Assembly (NCBI GenBank): GCA_020247055.1
Contig: JADCJL010000262.1
Location: 1 to 57,965, forward strand
Length of the DNA stretch: 57,965 nt
Source of the DNA: Acidobacteriaceae bacterium
GTDB taxonomy: Bacteria > Acidobacteriota > Terriglobia > Bryobacterales > Bryobacteraceae
Reading direction: 5' to 3'
Of this stretch, positions 51,881-57,965 are shown piece after piece (position 1 is the stretch's first letter; each line of letters starts with the position of its first letter). The notes below the pieces were generated by a model. That model saw nothing but the letters and a program-made list of their open reading frames with translations, was not told where the DNA came from and did not search any database. The position numbers and the translations under genes were made by a program.

Positions 51881-52963
51881 GTGCGTCGCCGGTCGTTCTT
51901 GCTTCTGGGCGCGGGTGCGGGCCTCTACGCCGGCCCTCTCGAAGACCGCATCCGGCGCATCGAGCAGCGTTGGCTGCCGGTCACTTCCATGGCGGGAGAT
52001 CGCGTCCCCGCCGTCAGCATGGCCGTCTTTCACGACGGGCAGATCGAATGGGCCCGCGCCTATGGCGTTGCCACCACCACCGGTACTCTCTTTCAGGCCG
52101 CGTCCCTGTCCAAACCCCTTGCCGCCATGGCCGCCCTCCACATGGCCCAGCATGGCAACTTTGGCCTCGACGACAACGTCAACACCAAACTCAAAAGCTG
52201 GCAGGTCCCCGACAACGAGTTCACCGCCGCCGCCAAGGTTACCGTCCGCGGCATTCTCAGCCACACCGCCGGACTCACCGTCCCGAGCTTCCCCGGCTAC
52301 GACGAAGACGACGAAGTCCCCAGCGTGCTCGAAATCCTCGACGGGAAACTGCCTGCCCGCACCCTGCCGGTCCGCGTCAGCCACCCCCCCGGCGCGCAGT
52401 TCCGCTACTCCGGCGGCGGCTACACCGTCCTGCAGGTGCTGCTCGAAGACCGCTTCGGCAAGGCCTTCCCCGAACTGATGCGCCGCATCGTGCTGCAGCG
52501 CCTCTCGCTCTACACGAGCACCTTTGAACAGCCTCTTTCGGCTGAATTCGCTGCCCGCGCCGCGGTTGGCTTCCACGAAAACGGCCGCAGCTACACCGGC
52601 GGCTGGCACACCTACCCGGAGCTCGCCGCCGCCGGCCTCTGGACCACCCCCATCGACCTCGCCAAATTCGCTCTCGACGTGCAGAACACCCTGGCTGGTA
52701 AATCTGCCAAAGTCCTCGAAAAATCTTCCGCCGAGCTCATGGTCACCCCCCACCTCGGCGCCTATGGCCTCGGCTTTGAAACCCGCCCCGGCTGGTTCGG
52801 CCACGGCGGCGCCAACGCCGGCTACCGCTGCCGCCTTTGGGCCGCCCGCGACGGCTCCCACGGCGCGGCCGTCATGACCAACTCCGACAACGGCGCCAAG
52901 CTCGTCGACCGCATCTTTGCCGCCATCGCCGCCGAGTCGGCCTGGCCCGCCGGCCTCACTTAA
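51881..52963 (+). CDS. Class C beta-lactamase-fold serine hydrolase, Tat-type leader
   Basis: 360 residues from a GTG start; GGAGG at 51866-51870 lies within the last PAAR codons, 10 nt upstream. The N terminus RRRSFLLLGAGAGLYAG is a Tat-like leader. The serine beta-lactamase/DD-peptidase triad is complete: SLSK (Ser75, Lys78), YSG (Tyr176) in place of YxN, and HGG (His308) in place of KTG. Such proteins are esterases, D-aminopeptidases or penicillin-binding-type peptidases. Only 6 bp separates it from the PAAR gene, so it is probably co-expressed with the tip module. It could act on peptidoglycan, either as a protective enzyme or as unrelated read-through. It overlaps a convergent gene by 4 bp. 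Confidence 0.85.
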   Translation: MRRRSFLLLGAGAGLYAGPLEDRIRRIEQRWLPVTSMAGDRVPAVSMAVFHDGQIEWARAYGVATTTGTLFQAASLSKPLAAMAALHMAQHGNFGLDDNVNTKLKSWQVPDNEFTAAAKVTVRGILSHTAGLTVPSFPGYDEDDEVPSVLEILDGKLPARTLPVRVSHPPGAQFRYSGGGYTVLQVLLEDRFGKAFPELMRRIVLQRLSLYTSTFEQPLSAEFAARAAVGFHENGRSYTGGWHTYPELAAAGLWTTPIDLAKFALDVQNTLAGKSAKVLEKSSAELMVTPHLGAYGLGFETRPGWFGHGGANAGYRCRLWAARDGSHGAAVMTNSDNGAKLVDRIFAAIAAESAWPAGLT

Positions 52964-53379
52964 TTCAGCCGCGCCGCCAACACCCGGCCTTCCGCATCAG
53001 CCTCTTTTTCGGCCAGCCCCACCGTCCCGGCTATCCACACTCCCTTGGTGAACACAAACACCGGCTGCCCCCCGTCCATCCCGAAGTAGCCGCCAAAGCT
53101 CGGCACCAGCTTCGCGCCCTGCAGCGCCTTCTTCCAGTCGAGCAGCAGGATCGCCGCCGTCGTCGGGTCCTTCAGCTTCGTCACGAAAACCCGGTACTCC
53201 CTGGCGCCCTTCTTGTAAGTCGCCACCGTCCCGCCCGGCATGAAGGCCTTGCCCAGCAGCGCCTTCGGCGGCACCTCCACCTTGGTCCGGTTCGTCGCCG
53301 GCAGGCGGCGGGATTCGTCCGCCGGCTGAGCCAGCAGCGGAAGCAGCAGAAAGGGGAACAACAGGCAGAGTCGCAGCAT
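52960..53379 (-). CDS. Small exported protein of unknown function
   Basis: 139 residues. A clear signal peptide (MLRLCLLFPFLLLPLLA) precedes a small alpha/beta domain with KAFMPGGTVATYKKGAREYR and VPSFGGYFGMDGGQPVFVFT. The phrase GQPVFVFTKGVWIAGTVGL resembles the DUF6599-like proteins seen in Acidobacteriota, but I am not certain. It is convergent with the serine hydrolase (4-bp overlap) and divergent from the alpha/beta hydrolase across 25 bp. An immunity role for the nearby T6SS cargo cannot be excluded but has no direct support. Confidence 0.75.
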   Translation of the reverse strand: MLRLCLLFPFLLLPLLAQPADESRRLPATNRTKVEVPPKALLGKAFMPGGTVATYKKGAREYRVFVTKLKDPTTAAILLLDWKKALQGAKLVPSFGGYFGMDGGQPVFVFTKGVWIAGTVGLAEKEADAEGRVLAARLN

Positions 53380-53404
53380 GGTGGTATCGTTTACTCTAAT
53401 CCAT

Positions 53405-54406
53405 ATGCTCCGCCTCGCGGTACTCCTGCTGCCCCTTGCGCTCCGGGCCCAAACTCCGCTTTACGAAGAGGACTTCCAGAAATCCCGGCCCTACCGCGAA
53501 CAGGGCTACCGCCAGTTCGACGAGTACCTGAAGAAACTGCCCCCGGCCGAAACCCTGCGCCAGCAGTTCCGCTCGAAAATCGGCTTCCCACCGCCGGGTT
53601 TTACCGACAAGCCCGCCATGCGCTGCGAACCGATGGGTGAAGACAGCATCGCCACTTACTCCCGCTGCTGGGTCACGGTGGCCGCGGGCCTGGAAACCTA
53701 CGGTCTCTACCTCGTCCCCAAGCAGCGCCGGGGCGCGGCGCCGCTGGTCATCTCCCTGCACGGCGGCGGCGGATTCCCGGAACTGGCTCTGTTCAAAGGC
53801 GGCACCAACTATCACGACCAGATCCGCGGCGCCGCCCGCGAAGGCTATGTCGTCTGGGCCCCGCAGTTCGTCATGTACCCCTACCGCGACCGCGACACCG
53901 GCACCCCCATCCCCGCCGAAGTCCGCGCCGAACTCGATCTTAAGCTCCGCAACGCCGGCACCAGCCTCATGGCCCTCGAGTCGATGAAGGTCATCCGCTC
54001 GCTCGACCCCATCCTCGCCCGGCCCGAAGTCGACCCGGCCCGCGTCGCCATCATCGGCCTCTCCTACGGCGGCTACTACTCGCTGTACATCGCCGCCCTC
54101 GACCCCCGCATCCACGCCGTCGTCGCCTCGGGCTCCTTCCGCGAAGCCCCGCTCGTCCGCGAAGCGCTCACCGGCGGCCGCCCCGTCGACCTCACCTCGC
54201 CCCAGCAGGTCGCCCTCATCGCGCCCCGCCCGCTCCAAATCCAAACCGGCATCAAAGATGCCGCTGCTCCTATTGAGAGCGTGCGCCGCACCCTGGCCGA
54301 AGCGCGCGTCTACCACCCCACCCTGGACTACCAGGAGTTCCACGGCGGCCACGAATGGCAAGGAGATCTGGCGTGGACCTTTCTCAGACAACACCTGCGG
54401 AAGTAG
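53405..54406 (+). CDS. Exported alpha/beta hydrolase (S9/dienelactone hydrolase-like)
   Basis: 333 residues. The ATG at 53405 gives MLRLAVLLLPLALRAQ, a compact signal peptide; a longer in-frame start at 53378 lies in the divergent gene and is less likely. The hydrolase core contains LVISLHGGGGFPEL (oxyanion region), GLSYGGYYSLY (Ser220), a likely acid in QTGIKDAAAPIES and His in HGGHEWQG. It resembles exported prolyl-oligopeptidase-like or acetyl-esterase-like enzymes. It overlaps the MFS gene by 34 bp, so the two are probably coupled. Confidence 0.84.
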   Translation: MLRLAVLLLPLALRAQTPLYEEDFQKSRPYREQGYRQFDEYLKKLPPAETLRQQFRSKIGFPPPGFTDKPAMRCEPMGEDSIATYSRCWVTVAAGLETYGLYLVPKQRRGAAPLVISLHGGGGFPELALFKGGTNYHDQIRGAAREGYVVWAPQFVMYPYRDRDTGTPIPAEVRAELDLKLRNAGTSLMALESMKVIRSLDPILARPEVDPARVAIIGLSYGGYYSLYIAALDPRIHAVVASGSFREAPLVREALTGGRPVDLTSPQQVALIAPRPLQIQTGIKDAAAPIESVRRTLAEARVYHPTLDYQEFHGGHEWQGDLAWTFLRQHLRK

Positions 54407-55704
54407 AACGGAAACGCGAGCAGCGAGCCTGGTACTTCTACGACTGGGCCAACTCCGCCTTCGCCTCCACCGTCCTCACCCTCTTCCTCGGCCCCTACCT
54501 CACCGCCATCGCCCGTGCCGCCGCCGGGCCCGACGGCCTGGTCCACCCCTTCGGCCTGAACATCGACCCCCGCGCCTTCTGGGGCTACTGCGTCTCGCTC
54601 TCCGTCATCGGGCAGGTGGTCGTGCTGCCCCTGGTCGGCGCCCTGGCCGACTACCGCCGGAGCAAACGGGAGTTCCTCGGCGTCTTCGCCTACCTCGGCG
54701 CCCTCGCCACCATGGCCATGTTCTTCGTCGAAGGAGACCGCTACCTCCTCGGCGGCGGCCTGTTCCTGCTCGCCAACATCTCCTTCGGCGCGGCCAACGT
54801 CATCGCCAACTCCTTTCTGCCGGAACTGGCCACCCCCGAAGAGCGCGATGCCGTCAGCTCCCGCGGCTGGGGCTTCGGCTACCTCGGCGGCGGTCTGCTG
54901 CTACTGCTCAACCTCCTGTTCTTCTCCAACGCCGAAAAACTCGGCTTCACCGAGTCCTTCGCCGTCCGCCTCAGCCTCGCCTCGGCCGGCGTCTGGTGGG
55001 CCGGCTTCACCCTCATCCCCCTGGCCCGGCTCAAGAACCGCGGCACGCCCCAGGCGCTCCCCCCCGGCGAGAATATTATCTCAGTCGGCTTCCACCAGTT
55101 CCTCCATACCCTTAAAGATCTGCGGCACTATCCGCAAACCATGCTCTACCTGGTGGGCTATCTCATCTACAACGACGCCATCCAAACCGTCATCGCCCTC
55201 GCCGGCCAGTTCGGCAGCGACGAACTGAAAATGCCCATGTCCAAACTCACCATGGCCATTCTCATGGTCCAGTTCGTCGCCTTCCTGGGCGCCACCCTGT
55301 TCGGCTACCTCGCCTCCCGCATCGGCGCCCAACGATCCATCCTGATCGCCCTCGTCGCGTGGGCCCTCACCCTAGGCTACATCTATGTAGCCGTCACGAC
55401 GCATGAAGAATTTTTCATTATGTCGTTCCTGGTCGGCCTGATCATGGGCGGTACCCAGGCCCTCAGCCGCTCCCTGTTCTCCCTCATGATCCCCGCCGGC
55501 AAGGAGGCCGAGTACTTCAGCGTCTACGAAATCAGCGATAAGGGGACCAGTTGGCTCGGTCCCCTTATCTTCGCCCTCGCCCTGCAGACCACGGGGAGCT
55601 ACCGCACCGCGATTCTCTCCCTCGTCGTCTTCTTTGTAATTGGCTTCGTTTTGCTATTTCGCGTCGACGTGGCCAAAGCCGCCGCTACCGCCCGAAATAA
55701 TTGA
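54373..55704 (+). CDS. UMF1/Atg22-like MFS transporter
   Basis: 443 residues. The GTG at 54373 is chosen because AGGAG (54361-54365) lies 7 nt upstream; the ATG at 54355 has no such site. The N-terminal signature REQRAWYFYDWANSAFAST is diagnostic of the UMF1 (vacuole effluxer Atg22-like) branch of the MFS. About twelve transmembrane helices follow, with GGTQALSRSLFSLMIP in the C-terminal half. It sits in the cytoplasmic membrane and probably exports or imports amino acids or related small molecules. The start is inside the preceding hydrolase gene. Its last 20 bp overlap the convergent choice-of-anchor gene. Confidence 0.9.
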   Translation: MDLSQTTPAEVERKREQRAWYFYDWANSAFASTVLTLFLGPYLTAIARAAAGPDGLVHPFGLNIDPRAFWGYCVSLSVIGQVVVLPLVGALADYRRSKREFLGVFAYLGALATMAMFFVEGDRYLLGGGLFLLANISFGAANVIANSFLPELATPEERDAVSSRGWGFGYLGGGLLLLLNLLFFSNAEKLGFTESFAVRLSLASAGVWWAGFTLIPLARLKNRGTPQALPPGENIISVGFHQFLHTLKDLRHYPQTMLYLVGYLIYNDAIQTVIALAGQFGSDELKMPMSKLTMAILMVQFVAFLGATLFGYLASRIGAQRSILIALVAWALTLGYIYVAVTTHEEFFIMSFLVGLIMGGTQALSRSLFSLMIPAGKEAEYFSVYEISDKGTSWLGPLIFALALQTTGSYRTAILSLVVFFVIGFVLLFRVDVAKAAATARNN

Positions 55705-57511
55705 TGGTCGTTGTCGCCGTGCTCTTCGCCCCGGTCGCGTCCGTTACCGTCAACTCAAACGTGTAGGCGCCCTGCCCCTGGCCGAACTGCACCGTCACCC
55801 GGGGCGTGTTGGCCGCCGCCGGGTTCAGCGCCGCCGTCGGCCCCACCGAACGCCACTGGTAAGTCAGCGGAGCCACCCCCGTCGACGTGCTGCCATCAAG
55901 CGTCATCTCGCGGGCAAACGAATCCCGGCCCTGCGTAACGATGTTGGCCGCCAAGGCCACCGCCGGCGGTGGAACCGTCATCTCGTAGAGCGCCACCGAC
56001 CCGCTGGTTTCGTTCGCAGTGATCAGCAGCGGCCGGCCGTTCGGGCTCTCGTCCGCGGCGAGTGCCAGCACCCCTTCCGGACCCAGGTCGCCCGCCGTGC
56101 CCGCCTCCGGGTTGCCCTTGAAGTCGCGGGAGTTCGTGTAGGTCACATAGACCGGCTTCTCCGGGTCGGTCACGTCATACACCATCGCCCCGCCAATCCG
56201 CTCGAGGCCGATAAACGCATATAGGCGTCCGTTCAATTCGCGAACCACCACACCCTCCGGCTCCGGACCCTTGTTGTCGCTGCGGTCGTCGCGCGTGTTG
56301 TTCGCGTTGCTCGCATTAAAGTTGTCAGGGTAGAGGCGGGCGGTAATCTGCTCAAATTGATCGCCGCTGTCAAACACCAGCTTGCCCGAAGTATCCCAGA
56401 TCGAAAAACTGCGGCCACCGAGAACGTAGAGCGCATCGAAGTCGCCATCGCCGTCCGTGTCGCCCGTGGCGCGGGTTACGGTCAGCCGACCCAGATTGCC
56501 GGCCTGCTGCAGCGTGGAAGCGTTCGGGAAGCGCGCCGGATCGAGGCGCAGCGTGCTGACCCGGGCCTCCTCCGCATAGCCGGTGTATTCCCGCGCATCG
56601 CCCTCGTTGGCCGTGATCAGCCACGTCTTGCCCTTGGCCTGAAATGCCGCAAGGCCATCCGGCTGATACATCCCGAACACCGGCCAGTTGGCGATGTTGA
56701 TCCGGTTGTCGCGGTCGCTCACGTCAAGGGCATTGCCCGGCAGCGTATGGTCTTTGAAGCCCAGGCCCACGATGCCGGTAATCCGGCCCTGCTCGATATC
56801 GATCACCCCGAGAGCGTTGTTCTCCTGCAGGGTGACCCACGCCGTCTTCGAATCGGGCGCGACAGCAATGTACTCCGGCTCCAGATCCTGCGCCACGGTA
56901 GCGCGGGGGCCGTAGATGCGCACGCTCGGGTCCAGCCGCGTGGTGTTATAGGCCTTGAAATCCGCGGTCCGGACGTTAGCCTGCGTTACGTTCCGCACCC
57001 CGCCGCTGATGTCAATAATCGAGACACTGCCCTCCGGGTCGACCGAGTAATCGGCGTTCGGCTCGCCCTCGTTGGCCACCAGCACCCGCCGGCCATCCGG
57101 CGTAAAGGTCAGCATGTCCGGCAGCGCTCCCACCTTCACTGCGCTCAAGAAGCTGCCGTTCAGGTCATAGAACACCACCGATCCCGGATCTGTCTTCGGC
57201 GTCGCCTCGACGGCGGCCGCAATCAACCCGCCGCTCACGGCGATGCTATTCACCGAGGTTCCATACAGCGAGGAGATGTAGAGCCGGAAGATCGCCCGCG
57301 GTGCGGCCGGATTCGCAATATCGAGGCCCTCAATCACGTTGGCCTGCGCATTGACGAAGAACAGCCGCTTGCTCCCGGCATCGTAAGCGGCTATCTCGGC
57401 GCCCGCCTGATTAAACAGGTTGGTCGAACAACCGCCCACTTTCCGGATCGTAAACTCCTGCCCGACCAAGGTCCCGGCCAGCATCATCATCAACAACAAG
57501 CAATGTTTCAT
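55685..57511 (-). CDS. Choice-of-anchor I family secreted protein with PKD-like C terminus
   Basis: 608 residues. The ATG at 57511 gives the signal peptide MKHCLLLMMMLAGTLVGQ; upstream in-frame codons are ignored because they precede it. The body is a long beta-propeller of the choice-of-anchor I type, with PDMLTFTPDGRRVLVANEGE, VAPDSKTAWVTLQENNALGV and LITANEGDAREYTGY. An acidic EF-hand-like loop GDTDGDGDFDALYVLG suggests calcium binding. The C-terminal 95 residues look like a PKD/Ig-like domain (TYQWRSVGPT, YTFELTVTDATGAKSTATTT). These proteins are secreted and some resemble alkaline-phosphatase-associated propellers. AAGGGT precedes the start. Confidence 0.88.
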   Translation of the reverse strand: MKHCLLLMMMLAGTLVGQEFTIRKVGGCSTNLFNQAGAEIAAYDAGSKRLFFVNAQANVIEGLDIANPAAPRAIFRLYISSLYGTSVNSIAVSGGLIAAAVEATPKTDPGSVVFYDLNGSFLSAVKVGALPDMLTFTPDGRRVLVANEGEPNADYSVDPEGSVSIIDISGGVRNVTQANVRTADFKAYNTTRLDPSVRIYGPRATVAQDLEPEYIAVAPDSKTAWVTLQENNALGVIDIEQGRITGIVGLGFKDHTLPGNALDVSDRDNRINIANWPVFGMYQPDGLAAFQAKGKTWLITANEGDAREYTGYAEEARVSTLRLDPARFPNASTLQQAGNLGRLTVTRATGDTDGDGDFDALYVLGGRSFSIWDTSGKLVFDSGDQFEQITARLYPDNFNASNANNTRDDRSDNKGPEPEGVVVRELNGRLYAFIGLERIGGAMVYDVTDPEKPVYVTYTNSRDFKGNPEAGTAGDLGPEGVLALAADESPNGRPLLITANETSGSVALYEMTVPPPAVALAANIVTQGRDSFAREMTLDGSTSTGVAPLTYQWRSVGPTAALNPAAANTPRVTVQFGQGQGAYTFELTVTDATGAKSTATTTINYFGR

Positions 57512-57564
57512 ACCCTTCACCCTTACCGATATTGGGTGACGAGCGGATGACTTTGGGATGAATG

Positions 57565-57965
57565 TTAGATTACGACCACTACCCGGCCCCGCACATCGCC
57601 ACCCAAAATGGCCGGCGCCTCGAGCGGCACCCGGTCCAAAGAGATTTCGCTCGTCAGCCCGTCGAGTTTGTCCACCGGCATCGTCGCGGCCAACCGCGCC
57701 CAAATCCGGCGGCGCTCGCTGTTAGCCACCTCCACCGAGTTAATCCCCAGCAGGTTGACGCCCCGCAGAATGAACGGCAGCACCGTCGTCGCCAACTCCG
57801 TCCCCCCCGCTAAACCGCAGGCGGCCACCGAGGCGTTCGCCCGCAGTTGCCGGATGATCCCGCCGAGCGTCGTCCCGCCCACCGTGTCCACCGCCCCGCC
57901 CCAACGCTCTTTTTCAAGCGGCTTGGCCGAAGGCGCGCTCAGCACCTGCCGGTCAATCACCTCGG
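57565..57965 (-). CDS. YhdH/AcuI-like quinone oxidoreductase (acrylyl-CoA reductase type), partial
   Basis: Only the C-terminal 133 residues or so are in the window; the 5' part lies beyond the right edge. The segment PLEKERWGGAVDTVGGTTLG, then SVAACGLAGGTELATTVLPF and ILRGVNLLGINSVEVANSER are diagnostic of the YhdH/AcuI medium-chain reductase family. These NADPH-dependent enzymes reduce acryloyl-CoA or small quinones. Most of the Rossmann fold is outside the window, so cofactor choice cannot be judged. The ending DVRGRVVVVI is the typical C-terminal strand. Confidence 0.9.
   Translation of the reverse strand, partial: EVIDRQVLSAPSAKPLEKERWGGAVDTVGGTTLGGIIRQLRANASVAACGLAGGTELATTVLPFILRGVNLLGINSVEVANSERRRIWARLAATMPVDKLDGLTSEISLDRVPLEAPAILGGDVRGRVVVVI

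Overview
The window is GC-rich and densely coded. It looks like a chromosomal segment from an acidobacterium of the Bryobacterales/Solibacter type. The evidence is the combination of two large Oar-like outer-membrane receptors (carboxypeptidase-regulatory-like domain plus TonB-type barrel), two sets of 'planctomycete-type' cytochrome c / DUF1501 genes, Tat-dependent sugar-phosphate-isomerase-like proteins, a heme-PQQ dehydrogenase and a type VI secretion locus. No tRNA, rRNA, CRISPR array, transposase or integrase was found.

Layout. (1) 1-205: tandem array of a 43/44-bp repeat; a single diverged copy lies at 22998-23022. (2) 206-7122: two divergent Oar-like receptors. The second ends at a 14-bp hairpin terminator shared with the convergent operon. 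(3) 7174-16412, minus strand: five-gene operon transcribed DUF1592-family cytochrome, DUF1552, ankyrin, DUF1549/DUF1553 cytochrome, DUF1501. (4) 16518-22922: exported hydrolase-type genes (amidohydrolase-like, alpha/beta hydrolase, M20 peptidase, two AP-endonuclease-2-like TIM barrels) and a frameshifted GT39-like membrane protein. (5) 23236-28930, plus strand: a second DUF1549/DUF1553 - DUF1501 pair translationally coupled to an S9 peptidase. (6) 28932-32035, minus strand: CBM9-like protein and a diheme PQQ dehydrogenase. (7) 32194-34542: an unrecognised 530-residue protein and thiG. (8) 34723-52963: the T6SS. A consensus-like promoter drives tssB-tssC-hcp-tagJ-tssA-tssE-tssF-tssG-tssH, which ends at a strong terminator. 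A tip/cargo module follows: vgrG, LysM/PGBD protein, unknown 673-residue protein, PAAR, and a Tat-type serine hydrolase. (9) 52960-57965: small exported protein, exported alpha/beta hydrolase, UMF1-type MFS transporter, choice-of-anchor-I protein with a PKD-like tail, and the C-terminal part of an acrylyl-CoA reductase-like (YhdH/AcuI) gene cut by the window edge.

How the genes work together. Most of the window encodes exported or envelope proteins suited to a soil heterotroph that processes complex organic matter: barrels, Tat-exported hydrolases, heme proteins and a quinoprotein. The T6SS locus supplies sheath, tube, baseplate, ClpV and tip, but contains no recognisable tssJ, tssK, tssL or tssM. 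The trans-envelope complex must be encoded elsewhere, or the machine is unusual. The most novel-looking material is the tip module (673-residue protein, split PAAR, LysM/PGBD protein sharing a beta-domain signature with the VgrG tail, and the coupled serine hydrolase), the five-gene heme/DUF operon with an embedded ankyrin protein, the orphan 530-residue protein behind an inverted repeat, and a recurring GTAGAAT box placed within 6-28 nt of five start codons.
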